Origin: Owenia fusiformis
Lineage: Eukaryota > Annelida > Polychaeta > Sabellida > Oweniidae
Direction of reading: 5' to 3'
Assembly: GCA_903813345.2 (NCBI GenBank)
Contig: CAIIXF020000012.1
Location: 34,858,572 to 34,918,571, forward strand
DNA length: 60,000 nt
The position numbers were made by a program, and so were the translations under genes. The notes below the pieces were generated by a model, which saw only the letters and a list, made by a program, of their open reading frames with translations, did not search any database and was not told the DNA's origin. Below are positions 23,946-34,488 of this stretch, one piece after another (position 1 is the first letter of the stretch; every line of letters starts with the position of its first letter).

Positions 23946-23990
23946 GAATAAAGGTAAACATTCTTATGAATGGTGGTATTAATATTGTCA

Positions 23991-24310
23991 GGGGTGTAGC
24001 CAGGATGTAAAATTTGGCGGGGCAAATGTAAATAGGTGAGGCAAATATAGATAGGTGAGGCAAATATAAATAGGTGAGGCAAAAATTGTGTTGAGGCAAT
24101 GATATGCTATCAATTTATCGTTAGTTTCAGTTTCAAGGGCCTTGGTAGGACTATTATATAAATATGAAAATTAAGCGTGGCAAATTTGAATGGGCGAGGC
24201 AAAATTTAGTTGTTGAGGCAAATGTAATTCTATTTGGCCAATATTCTATCAAGAAATATCTGTAGTAATATATTTTATAAAATGGAGGTGAGGCACTTGC
24301 CTCGCCTGGC
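23991..24310 (+). repeat. Dispersed repeat with GGTGAGGCAAAT units
   Basis: Begins near CAGGGGTGTAGCCAGGATGT and has four short repeats of the type ATAGGTGAGGCAAATATA, then a GAGGCACTTGCCTCGCCTGG end. A related copy, partly in opposite orientation, is at 45230-45553. The CAGGG(G)TGTAGCC start resembles transposon ends common in invertebrates; I cannot assign the superfamily. Confidence 0.5.
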
Positions 24311-24403
24311 TCATGTCTTGAGTATAAATTGATATTTTACCTTAAAAGTATAATTCAAAGTTAAAAGTCAACATTTTCAGTATATAGGCTAGAAATGCAT
24401 ATA

Positions 24404-25054
24404 CAGGGTGTCCCGACAGTATGGGGCCCCGCCCTAAGCAGACATATACCAGTGTTGTCATAGTAAGTGTCATATATCATTTTAATGCATATCCAAAGTT
24501 ACATTGATTCACCAAGTATCATGGTTCAACTTTCAAATGTGAAAAAGTTACAGGCATTTCAAAATTTAGTGTTTGGTCAAAATTAAGTTCAATTTTACGC
24601 CAAATCACTAGTAAATGTGTCCTCCCGGGCCATCTTAACAGCAGCAATTCTTTTCAGGTCGGATGGATATTGAGTTGGAAAAAGAGAATGGTGAGGGTAG
24701 AAACTCTAAGAAAACTCTTCTAAAGTCCCTTAACAGGTTTTAAGAGGGTTATAAAATTCCACACTCCTATTTGAAGGGCTTTAGAGGTCATATCTGAAAA
24801 TAATTGCCGCTGTTAACATGGCCAAGGGGGACACATTGACTAGTAATGTGGTGTGAAATCGAACTTTATTTTGACAAAACACTAACTTTTAAAATCACTG
24901 TAACTTTTTCACATTTGGAAGTTGAACGATGATACTTAATGAATCAATGTAGCTTTGGATATGCTTTAAAATGATATATGACACTTACAGACTTACTATG
25001 ACAACACTGGTATATGTCTGCTTAGGGGGGGCCCCATACTTTCGGGACACCCTG
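24404..25054. mobile_element. Foldback MITE with about 300-bp inverted repeats (CAGGGTGTCCCG)
   Basis: Both ends read inward as CAGGGTGTCCCGA, and the imperfect inverted repeat runs for roughly 300 bp: nearly half the element on each side. Shared landmarks include CTAAGCAGACATATACCAGT and GTGAAAAAGTTACAG. TA flanks both sides (24402-24403, 25055-25056), as for Tc1/mariner. The right arm has a short insertion (AAGTCTGT) near 24990. No coding frame. Confidence 0.8.
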
Positions 25055-25056
25055 TA

Positions 25057-25150
25057 CTGTATACATACAATCAATGAATTAAACTGAGATTTCGGGGATT
25101 TTTATTACATCATAAATGTGGCTTCTTCTTATTTTTTCTCACATATATAT
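25057..25150. other. Short spacer before the LTR element
   Basis: AT-rich spacer ending in ATAT (25147-25150), the left target duplication of the LTR element. Confidence 0.6.
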
Positions 25151-26426
25151 TGTAGCGGGAGCGCATTTTTCTTATTTATTTTCAAGTTTTATTTTCATGC
25201 TTTTCTGATCAAGATCAAATTATGTTTTATATATGGTTAAAAAGAACATTCTTTTGCCAGCATTGTAGTTTTTATGATATGCAAAAATGTCTCCTAGTTT
25301 TTGAGTAAGATCAGTTTAAATAACTAGTGTAAACGTGTGATTTTATTTAATTCCCGGCCGCCTGGCACACATGCTTTCAGTTCTTATTTACTCATGTTCT
25401 TTCTCATTAAATACAGAGAAGAGTATTTGTCCATAAATTATAATAATTATTTCTTAAATTAAGGGTGAATTGAGCTTTTAAACGGTGTATTAAACTTTGA
25501 ATTTGATCTCATACTTTAGGAGATATCATAATTTGAAAACATGCAATTTCAGTGGAGATTTATGTTTCTTACGGCATTTTGCCGTCACTTTCAAAAACTT
25601 TCTCACATAGCAAATTGATTGACAGCTCGCTGTAGGTTTATTAGTCTTTGATGTGACAGCTATTTTAACATTGTAGCAAGCATTCAGATTCGTTGTCATA
25701 GAAGCATTTCCTTATATGGAAAGAGATGTTCCGAAATCTTAGCGTTCTCACGATCGTTAAGGTAATGTTCAGTCTAGTTTTGAATCGTTGAAGAGTAAGG
25801 AGCTGCGATCGCATTTTGGAATTATAACAAAATTGTATCATTTGGATTTATAACAGATTCGTAACAGATTGTGGATTTATATTGCTGTATTGAGTAACGT
25901 CAGATATTTGTGCTATTGATGGTGTTATATTGTGGATTTATAACGAACTTGAACTGGATATATTTTGCGTTACACGGAGATGCGTTGTCATACTGAAAGT
26001 CGTTCAGTGATGTTGTGAACATGTATTCTGCATACGGTAATTATAATAAAGTCTTGTTATTTGTTCTTTAAATTCATTATTTCTGTTAGATCTGTAAAGT
26101 GAAGTCAGAGTGAGAGAATCTAGTTTACATAACCGTTTTAATTCCACTTTGCAATCCAAGAGTGATAAGGGAAATAAGTTCAAATTCATATCCTTTCCTT
26201 CATTCAATCTTTTACATTCCATTCTTTGTGAAACGTTCCACCTGCCATTTGTTATTTCTAATCCTTTATTCCCCGTAGTTCTATCACTCTAATAGTTCAC
26301 ACATCCATTATTTTCGTATCTTTTATTCTCAGTATTTCTGACAACTTGTCAATTATTTCAATTTCATTCACAACCAGATTTGCCATATCTGTAACAAATT
26401 GCTCTTACTAAAACTGCTCCTTACGT

Positions 26427-26940
26427 TTTGCTCCGGAGCCAATTTCACTTGTGTGGAGCAAAGAGTTTATTCCAAAGAGGCAGGGTAGTGTAAAACTATT
26501 GCTATGTGACTTAATTGGTATAACCAAGGTAGTAGTAATTCATATGCAATAGGTACTTAATTGCTCTCAAAGCTCCTGTTTTGCTTACAAGCTTGTTTAG
26601 CTACTGATTTGGAGCATTGTATTTTGCTCCGGAGCCCGATGAGTTCCTGCTTGTTTAGCTATTGATTTGGGAGAATTGCACTTTGCTCTGGAGCCCGTTG
26701 AGTTGCTCCCACTTGTTCAGCTATTTATTCGGAGTCTTGCGTTTTCCTCCGGAGCCTATTGAAACTTTATGCTTTGTTTAGAGACTCACTGATTATTGAG
26801 AGCATTACATATTGCTCCGGAGCCCATTGGGTTGCTCCTGCTTTATATTGAGTCGTTGATAAGGAGCATTTTGACGGCTCCATTTTGTGTATGAAGTTTT
26901 GCTAAGCAATTTGAGTATTGTATTTTCCTCCCGAGCCGAA
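26427..26940 (+). promoter_or_regulatory. U3 repeat block with CTCCGGAG palindromes
   Basis: The palindrome CTCCGGAG occurs at 26431, 26627, 26747 and 26815, with one-base variants at 26686 (CTCTGGAG) and 26928 (CTCCCGAG). From 26580 they sit in a degenerate roughly 60-bp tandem unit containing TTGTTTAGCTA, GATTTGGAG and GCTCCGGAGCCC. The block ends about 80 bp before the TATA box, the usual place for LTR enhancers. The block repeats in LTR 2 (33604-34117) and LTR 3. Enhancer function is inferred. Confidence 0.6.
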
Positions 26941-27013
26941 ATTGATTGGAGCCAAAATGTACCGATTGCTCAGTTCATTTTGCTCATGAGTAATCACCAA
27001 AGGAGCTAGAGTG

Positions 27014-27021
27014 TATAAATA
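27014..27021 (+). promoter_or_regulatory. TATA box of LTR 1
   Basis: TATAAATA in the context GTGTATAAATAGATA. Transcription would start about 25-30 bases downstream and include the rest of the LTR, the primer-binding site and the body. Confidence 0.65.
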
Positions 27022-27293
27022 GATATTGGCCAGAATCTTTATCATACTTAATTCCATTTACACATTCCTCTAAATTGACTCATTCATCTCACATTTATTA
27101 AAGTTATTCATTGTGTATTTCCCTTGTCATTCTGTTATTTTATGCATGTTATATCAGTGGCATAACGACATTATAAAAATCAACACAACAAAATCCTTTC
27201 ACCAACAGACGTTCCCCGCCGGCTCTCATACCACGTGAGAGTTTTTAGTGACAACAGGTTTCCGCTCGGCCCAGACGCCACGTTCCGTCACAT

Positions 27294-27311
27294 TGGTGGC
27301 AGCGGTGGGAT
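27294..27311 (+). promoter_or_regulatory. Primer-binding site, tRNA-Leu
   Basis: TGGTGGCAGCGGTGGGAT lies one base after the LTR end. It is the exact complement of the 3' 18 bases (with CCA) of animal tRNA-Leu(AAG) as I know it, so minus-strand DNA synthesis would be primed by tRNA-Leu. Confidence 0.85.
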
Positions 27312-28288
27312 TATTATTATTTAGTAAGTGAATCTCGCGGTGTTAAAGGCTTGCTTGTCTTGATTTTTTTTATATGTGTAAACTTTCATCACTAGACTCA
27401 CTTGTGCGGAGCAGATAGTTCATTCCAAAGAGGCAAGGTAGTGTAAGGCTATTGCTATGTGACTTAATTGGTACAACCATGGTAGTGTAATTCATATGCA
27501 ATAGGGACTTAATTGCGCTCATTTTGGAAAGAAGTGCTCCATTGAATAGATATAGCGTGACTTTATATGAGCCACTAATTGAAGTGCTCTATCTAGTTGC
27601 TATATAGTGAATTTATGAACCGAGGGTAGTCCTCCATTTGTGTATGCTTTATGAGCCGAGGGTATTCCTCATGATTTGCTCTTTGAACCGAGGGTAGTCC
27701 TCAATCTGTATGTTTATGAACCGAGGGCAGTCCTCATGCTATGATTTATGACCCGAGGGTAGTCCTCATGTGCTAGTAACTGTCTTATCTTTATAAAAGT
27801 TGACAGTGAAAGCCTGTATTGATTAATGTGATAGAATTGCTCCGGAGCCACTCAAGTTGAATATTGAGAAAGAACACATTGAAATTAACGTTATTCCGTG
27901 CAGATGCAGGTACACGTTTTTATGAGTGAGGCAGATATAACATTGTTGTGAGCAATTGTTAGCCGGATCGCTCTATTTGATTGGTATTGTTCTTTAAGAG
28001 GAGTTGGCTGAAGAGCAATTGCTAGTTATACTGAGTTATATAACTAAATTTGGAACTGTAGAATCGTCACAGTTTAAGAGTGCATTGAAGTGTAAATTCT
28101 TTTGCAACGTGTCTTAATTGGTTTTTACCAAGGTAGCATAATTCGTTCGCAGAAGTGACTTGTGGCTCCAGAATTTGTAAGAGTAAAATAGAGCAAAGTA
28201 GTATAATTCCTCATCGAAGGTAACTTAATTGCTCATTTTGTGTGCTTATTGATAATTGAAAGTCAGATTTGTGCATGTAAAGAGCACT
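27312..28288 (+). other. Retrotransposon leader with repeated stem-loops
   Basis: No long frame. It holds five short GAGG-loop-CCTC hairpins (27622-27767), a CTCCGGAG palindrome at 27840, and two reworked copies of a roughly 100-bp LTR module (27399-27515 clear, 28060-28160 weak). This module contains ATTCCAAAGAGGCA, GCTATGTGACTTAATTGGTA and AATTCATATGCAATAGG. Position before gag suggests roles in RNA packaging or dimerisation; that is inference. Confidence 0.6.
27622..27767 (+). repeat. Five GAGG-NNNNN-CCTC stem-loops, 32-36 bp apart
   Basis: Hairpins at 27622-27634, 27658-27670, 27690-27702, 27723-27735 and 27755-27767, each preceded by CC. Loops are GTAGT, GTATT, GTAGT, GCAGT and GTAGT. 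The stems never vary and both substitutions are in loops. The same block is in body 2 at 34799-34944. Confidence 0.75.
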
Positions 28289-31200
28289 ATGGAGTCAAGT
28301 AAAGACTCAGATGATTTAATAGATCTGACAAAGTGTGGTACAAGTGCTCAGTCGAGCCAAGAGCCCACTGTATATTTCAAGAAGGGTAATGCTGCAATGA
28401 GCACACCCAAGACTGATTCTAACCTTGAAATGAAGGCAAAATCAACTGGATATTGGTATGTGTCTGACACTGGTTTGAGTTTTATACAAGGTACACAGAA
28501 AAGAGAGGACTGCCAACCGGCTCCTTGCTCTTCCACTGCTGTGCCAACCTCAGAGACAGACAAAATCAGTGCCATGAGTGACCAAATTAGTCATCTGTGG
28601 AGCAACATTGACTTAATTGGCAATACAGTGGATATTATGAAATCTAACATGGGCTCCATGAAATCAGATGTAACACAAATTGAATCTAACATGGGCTCCA
28701 TGAAATCAGATGTGATACAAATTGTATCTAGCATGAGCTTAACTCTGAAATCTGAAGTGACACAGGCAGTTTCCTCATTGGTTCCTATCCTGTCGTCTCA
28801 GATGGAACAGAGTTTGTCTGCTTACAAAGCCACGATGGAAAAAGAAATTTCTCGTTGTAAGCGTGAGACACAGGAGTTGATTAATGAAAATCGCTCCTTG
28901 ATGAATGAACTTGAGAAAGTCAGGTTCAGAACTCCTCAAGATGTTGTTAAAGGAGGAGATGCACGTGTTGAAAGGGAGGAGTTAGATCCATTAGTAGAGC
29001 AGATGGAAAGGTCTCCTCATAAGAAGTCACATGCTCTTAAAAGACAGAGAGCAATTAATCACAGTTCACCAGAGATGGGAGGTGATCCTCCGTCTTTACC
29101 TGGTATTGTTTCAGACCTGGATGAACAGGCTAGAGAAAAGAGCCAGATACCCGAAATGAAGGTGTCAAATACTTTAGAGATGGCTCGAAATGTAACGGGT
29201 ATAAAATTTTGCAAAGGAGCCATGAATACTGATTATATAAATGAGGCTCCAAACAAATTCCTCTCAGTAAGCAGGGAAGATTCACATCATCCCAGTGCTC
29301 CTCAGTATGGCGGGAATAAGAGGAATTTACTTAGTAGTTCTCCCTCACGAGATATTGTGTTAGAGCACGTACCGAATTGTGATCTGTTGAATAGTTCTCC
29401 ACATAGAGAAAACATTTCACAGACACAGCAGACAGTAAACGTGACAGGTGCTACTTCACCGTCACCTGATGTTGATATGACCCCTGTATTACAGGTTGTA
29501 AGAGAAGTTATTGGATCATTGAAAAATGATAACCAATCTAGTAACAAATCTGTGAAAATAAAACCTGATAAGTATGACGGTACAAGTCCATGGCAAGACT
29601 ATAAAAGGCATTTTGAAGTGTGTGTTCGCTCAAATTACTGGAGCATAAATGATAGAAATGATTTTCTGGCATCCAGTTTGAAGGGGCAGGCCTTGGAGAT
29701 TTTGAATGAATTGCAACCTGGCTATACATATGAGCAATTAGTGAGTGCACTTGATAAACGATTTGGGCCTGAAGGCAAGGCCAAATTGTATGAAGCTCAG
29801 TTTCATAGTAGACAGCAGAGGCCAAAGGAGCCACTGCAAAAACTAGGCCAAGACATTCGACGCTTGGCAGCTCTGGCATTTCCTGAACTGTTCAGAGAAG
29901 CTCAAGACAGATTTGCTCGCACTCGCTTCCAACAAGCATTGCTTGATGATCAGATTCGAGATGTGGTTAATATGGGAGAGCCTGATACACTAGATGTAGC
30001 TATTTCTATTGCTCTCAAACAAGAGTCTTACCTTGAATCTGAACGAATTCGTAAGGGTCAAAAACCTACGTTATTATCAGATAACATAGGTGCAGTTGAT
30101 ATTGAGAGCAGTGCTAACGATGGTAATCTCGTCAGTAATGATGCACTGTACAAGCTATTTGACAGGCTGGAGGCTCTGTTAACTGTTCTGGTAAATAAAA
30201 GGTCCTCAAGAAAGCCTAGGTCTGAGATAACCTGTTATAATTGTGACAAATTAGGGCATTACAGTAATGAGTGTACCTTTCCCAAGACTTCACAGTCAAG
30301 GGATAGAGATAACAAAACTACTGTTGCTCCTATTAGTTTTGAGAATGTAGATAGTTCAAATCAAGAGAAGAGAATAATTACTACTGCTGAGATATGTGGC
30401 TACCCTATGCATTTTCTAGTAGACACAGGGGCAGTCAGAACTATGATTGACATTGCTGATTACCAGAAAATACCCTCAGAAAATCAGCCTGAATTATGTA
30501 AAGTGAATAAAATATTTAAACAGGCGGATGGCTCCCATCTTAAGATATTTGGAGCAATAGAATGCTCTGTTGATCTCTGTGGTACTACTTGTGAGGCCCA
30601 GATAATTGTTGCTCAGCTCAGTGGGTTCAGCATTTTGGGTTGTGACATCTTGTCTAAACAAGGAGTCAATATTAATTACCACAATAGAGAATTGTTACTG
30701 AATTCCTCCAATGGAAATGTAAGTGGGGAAATTTATGAGATATCAGTAGATGAGCCAAATGTGAGGAGTCACAAAGCTCCCACTCTGCTTAAGAGTCTTA
30801 ATGACAAGAAATCCAGCTGTGGATTGAAAACCTCCTCCAGGAAGCTAAACTGTGAACATAATGAGGTCCCGCAATGGACACTAAAAACTATAAGTGAGGC
30901 TCAACGTGAAGATCCTCACATCAGTCCGATATGGCATGCCTTGAACCATTCAAGACACAGACCACATTGGAAAGAAATCAGTTGTAAGTCTGAAATAACG
31001 AGAACTTACTGGACCCAATGGAATAGGTTAACCATTGAGAATGGTGTCTTATGTCGTTCTTGGGAGAATGATGAAGGAACTTCATGTACCCTTCAAATCA
31101 TTACTCCAAGGCCTATGAAGGGGACTGTGTTAAAGTACTCCCACACCAATGTCTGCTCAGGACATTTTGGAGTAAACAAGACTTACCAGAAAACTAGAGC

Positions 31201-31996
31201 CAGATTTTATTGGCATAGGCAACATGCTGATGCTCGTGCATTTTGTGGAGCCTGTAGAACTTGTGCTGGAAGGAAAAATCCTCAGCGACAGCGCAATTCT
31301 AATGAGCATGTTGCAAGTAAATTATATGTAGCTGGAGATGCTGTATGGTTTAAGAATAACCAAAGAATGAAAGACAGCACTCCTAAGTCCAAGAGTCGAT
31401 GGACTGGACCATGGAAGGTGGTCCATGTAACATCTGATTTGACGTGTAAAATTGTTAATCCCAAAGGAGGTAAACCCAAGGTCATTCATGTTGACCAGTT
31501 GAGACGATATGAGGGTGAGCTCCCTTCCTCCTGGGAAATGTGTCAACTTGAAACCGAAGAATTAGCTCATGAGAAGCTCCCGGAGTTTCCTTTATTAGAG
31601 CTTTTCAGCAGAACAGAGGAGCAAAATACTGTGCCACCTTCCTTGAGTAAAAAGGAAGAAGTAACAAGGGAGACAAAGTTGGACACTATTGTACCTCCTT
31701 CCACATTTGGAGGAGAAATTGATAAATGTTTGTCCAACTGTAGTAATGATTGTCCTCCGATAAATAGATTGTTAAATGCTCCTAAGGCTCATGGAGAAAT
31801 ATTGCATTTGCAAAGAACTCCGAGCTATGTAAATAATGTTTGTTCCATCACTGATAATAAACCAATGTGTGATGATGACTCCAGTTCAATTTTGAACAGG
31901 AGGATTTTTTCCAGGGGATCCCAAAGACCCAACAACAAGATGAGATGTTGGCGACTATATACTCCTAGGTGTAGTCGTCATTACAAGCCACCATGA
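28289..31996 (+). CDS. Gag-protease-integrase-like polyprotein lacking reverse transcriptase, copy 1
   Basis: 1235 codons from the first ATG (28289); the frame is open 11 codons upstream, but no ATG is there. The N-terminal part has two 14-residue repeats (SNMGSMKSDV, from 28639) in a likely coiled region. A retrotransposon Gag domain follows (about 425-590, starting KPDKYDGTSPW), then a CCHC zinc knuckle (CYNCDKLGHYSNEC, 649-662) and a retropepsin with DTG at 712-714 and ILGCDIL at 782-788. An integrase HHCC module comes next (H952, H959, C989, C992) and a GPY/F-like module (GPW at 1040-1042, HVDQL at 1067). There is no YxDD reverse transcriptase box, no RNase H, and no integrase D,D-35-E core: residue 996 of the zinc module joins the C-terminal module within about 20 residues. 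Gypsy Gag-Pol normally needs several hundred residues more. The product could make particles and process itself but not copy or insert DNA alone. Confidence 0.88.
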   Translation: MESSKDSDDLIDLTKCGTSAQSSQEPTVYFKKGNAAMSTPKTDSNLEMKAKSTGYWYVSDTGLSFIQGTQKREDCQPAPCSSTAVPTSETDKISAMSDQISHLWSNIDLIGNTVDIMKSNMGSMKSDVTQIESNMGSMKSDVIQIVSSMSLTLKSEVTQAVSSLVPILSSQMEQSLSAYKATMEKEISRCKRETQELINENRSLMNELEKVRFRTPQDVVKGGDARVEREELDPLVEQMERSPHKKSHALKRQRAINHSSPEMGGDPPSLPGIVSDLDEQAREKSQIPEMKVSNTLEMARNVTGIKFCKGAMNTDYINEAPNKFLSVSREDSHHPSAPQYGGNKRNLLSSSPSRDIVLEHVPNCDLLNSSPHRENISQTQQTVNVTGATSPSPDVDMTPVLQVVREVIGSLKNDNQSSNKSVKIKPDKYDGTSPWQDYKRHFEVCVRSNYWSINDRNDFLASSLKGQALEILNELQPGYTYEQLVSALDKRFGPEGKAKLYEAQFHSRQQRPKEPLQKLGQDIRRLAALAFPELFREAQDRFARTRFQQALLDDQIRDVVNMGEPDTLDVAISIALKQESYLESERIRKGQKPTLLSDNIGAVDIESSANDGNLVSNDALYKLFDRLEALLTVLVNKRSSRKPRSEITCYNCDKLGHYSNECTFPKTSQSRDRDNKTTVAPISFENVDSSNQEKRIITTAEICGYPMHFLVDTGAVRTMIDIADYQKIPSENQPELCKVNKIFKQADGSHLKIFGAIECSVDLCGTTCEAQIIVAQLSGFSILGCDILSKQGVNINYHNRELLLNSSNGNVSGEIYEISVDEPNVRSHKAPTLLKSLNDKKSSCGLKTSSRKLNCEHNEVPQWTLKTISEAQREDPHISPIWHALNHSRHRPHWKEISCKSEITRTYWTQWNRLTIENGVLCRSWENDEGTSCTLQIITPRPMKGTVLKYSHTNVCSGHFGVNKTYQKTRARFYWHRQHADARAFCGACRTCAGRKNPQRQRNSNEHVASKLYVAGDAVWFKNNQRMKDSTPKSKSRWTGPWKVVHVTSDLTCKIVNPKGGKPKVIHVDQLRRYEGELPSSWEMCQLETEELAHEKLPEFPLLELFSRTEEQNTVPPSLSKKEEVTRETKLDTIVPPSTFGGEIDKCLSNCSNDCPPINRLLNAPKAHGEILHLQRTPSYVNNVCSITDNKPMCDDDSSSILNRRIFSRGSQRPNNKMRCWRLYTPRCSRHYKPP

Positions 31997-32327
31997 CAAG
32001 AGACTTTTATACCAGTGTCCAGAGAACAATGAACAGGGACTGATATACCAGTTTATTTATAACAGTTATGGGATTATCAGAGTACACTGTTTTCGAGAAC
32101 CAATAACCGATTATGGACTTACAAGTGACCCGAGTAGGAGTAAAGCAGTTTATGAGTTCATATCCCATGCAGCAGAGACACTTAATACGTTATAGGTTAA
32201 CTATTTCATTTTATCTCATGGTTTTATAAGATGTTCTCTAAACTGAGTTATTTTAGAAAAATGCTTTCCGCTTCTTCTATTTTTGTGTGTATGTACGAGG
32301 GCGTACATGTTTCTAAGTTGGGGGGTG
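31997..32327 (+). other. 3' non-coding region and polypurine tract, body 1
   Basis: 330 bp between the stop codon and LTR 2 with no envelope frame. It ends in GTTGGGGGGTG, abutting the LTR and acting as the likely plus-strand primer (polypurine tract), although two T bases interrupt it. The matching tract in body 2 is at 39494-39504. Confidence 0.6.
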
Positions 32328-34469
32328 TGTAGCGGGAGCGCATTTTTCTTATTTATTTTCAAGTTTTATTTTCATGCTTTTCTGATCAAGATCAAATTAT
32401 GTTTTATATATGGTTAAAAAGAACATTCTTTTGCCAGCATTGTAGTTTTTATGATATGCAAAAATGTCTCCTAGTTTTTGAGTAAGATCAGTTTAAATAA
32501 CTAGTGTAAACGTGTGATTTTATTTAATTCCCGGCCGCCTGGCACACATGCTTTCAGTTCTTATTTACTCATGTTCTTTCTCATTAAATACAGAGAAGAG
32601 TATTTGTCCATAAATTATAATAATTATTTCTTAAATTAAGGGTGAATTGAGCTTTTAAACGGTGTATTAAACTTTGAATTTGATCTCATACTTTAGGAGA
32701 TATCATAATTTGAAAACATGCAATTTCAGTGGAGATTTATGTTTCTTACGGCATTTTGCCGTCACTTTCAAAAACTTTCTCACATAGCAAATTGATTGAC
32801 AGCTCGCTGTAGGTTTATTAGTCTTTGATGTGACAGCTATTTTAACATTGTAGCAAGCATTCAGATTCGTTGTCATAGAAGCATTTCCTTATATGGAAAG
32901 AGATGTTCCGAAATCTTAGCGTTCTCACGATCGTTAAGGTAATGTTCAGTCTAGTTTTGAATCGTTGAAGAGTAAGGAGCTGCGATCGCATTTTGGAATT
33001 ATAACAAAATTGTATCATTTGGATTTATAACAGATTCGTAACAGATTGTGGATTTATATTGCTGTATTGAGTAACGTCAGATATTTGTGCTATTGATGGT
33101 GTTATATTGTGGATTTATAACGAACTTGAACTGGATATATTTTGCGTTACACGGAGATGCGTTGTCATACTGAAAGTCGTTCAGTGATGTTGTGAACATG
33201 TATTCTGCATACGGTAATTATAATAAAGTCTTGTTATTTGTTCTTTAAATTCATTATTTCTGTTAGATCTGTAAAGTGAAGTCAGAGTGAGAGAATCTAG
33301 TTTACATAACCGTTTTAATTCCACTTTGCAATCCAAGAGTGATAAGGGAAATAAGTTCAAATTCATATCCTTTCCTTCATTCAATCTTTTACATTCCATT
33401 CTTTGTGAAACGTTCCACCTGCCATTTGTTATTTCTAATCCTTTATTCCCCGTAGTTCTATCACTCTAATAGTTCACACATCCATTATTTTCGTATCTTT
33501 TATTCTCAGTATTTCTGACAACTTGTCAATTATTTCAATTTCATTCACAACCAGATTTGCCATATCTGTAACAAATTGCTCTTACTAAAACTGCTCCTTA
33601 CGTTTTGCTCCGGAGCCAATTTCACTTGTGTGGAGCAAAGAGTTTATTCCAAAGAGGCAGGGTAGTGTAAAACTATTGCTATGTGACTTAATTGGTATAA
33701 CCAAGGTAGTAGTAATTCATATGCAATAGGTACTTAATTGCTCTCAAAGCTCCTGTTTTGCTTACAAGCTTGTTTAGCTACTGATTTGGAGCATTGTATT
33801 TTGCTCCGGAGCCCGATGAGTTCCTGCTTGTTTAGCTATTGATTTGGGAGAATTGCACTTTGCTCTGGAGCCCGTTGAGTTGCTCCCACTTGTTCAGCTA
33901 TTTATTCGGAGTCTTGCGTTTTCCTCCGGAGCCTATTGAAACTTTATGCTTTGTTTAGAGACTCACTGATTATTGAGAGCATTACATATTGCTCCGGAGC
34001 CCATTGGGTTGCTCCTGCTTTATATTGAGTCGTTGATAAGGAGCATTTTGACGGCTCCATTTTGTGTATGAAGTTTTGCTAAGCAATTTGAGTATTGTAT
34101 TTTCCTCCCGAGCCGAAATTGATTGGAGCCAAAATGTACCGATTGCTCAGTTCATTTTGCTCATGAGTAATCACCAAAGGAGCTAGAGTGTATAAATAGA
34201 TATTGGCCAGAATCTTTATCATACTTAATTCCATTTACACATTCCTCTAAATTGACTCATTCATCTCACATTTATTAAAGTTATTCATTGTGTATTTCCC
34301 TTGTCATTCTGTTATTTTATGCATGTTATATCAGTGGCATAACGACATTATAAAAATCAACACAACAAAATCCTTTCACCAACAGACGTTCCCCGCCGGC
34401 TCTCATACCACGTGAGAGTTTTTAGTGACAACAGGTTTCCGCTCGGCCCAGACGCCACGTTCCGTCACA
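32328..34469 (+). repeat. LTR 2 (shared central LTR), 2142 bp
   Basis: I found no difference from LTR 1 by eye. TATA box at 34191-34198. It serves as 3' LTR of body 1 and 5' LTR of body 2. Confidence 0.93.
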
Positions 34470-34470
34470 T

Positions 34471-34488
34471 TGGTGGCAGCGGTGGGAT
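34471..34488 (+). promoter_or_regulatory. Primer-binding site of body 2, tRNA-Leu
   Basis: Same 18 bases as at 27294, one base after LTR 2. Confidence 0.85.

Larger units (their letters stand above)
25151..27292 (+). repeat. LTR 1 (5' LTR), 2142 bp
   Basis: TG...CA ended long terminal repeat. A TATAAATA box is at 27014-27021, and a candidate poly(A) signal ATTAAA at 27097-27102 lies between it and the LTR end. The U3 region carries CTCCGGAG palindromes. 2.1 kb is long for this superfamily. Confidence 0.93.

Noticed and set aside
28256-28288. Eleven extra codons before the polyprotein ATG
   Set aside because: The extended frame starts at TTG; in a eukaryote the ATG at 28289 is the likelier start.
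28348-31546. Antisense frames of 62-113 codons within the polyprotein region (and the same in copy 2)
   Set aside because: Shadows of the sense coding frame; no independent motifs.
31997-32327. Envelope gene downstream of the polyprotein
   Set aside because: Only 330 bp to the LTR with no frame; the element is not retrovirus-like in this respect.
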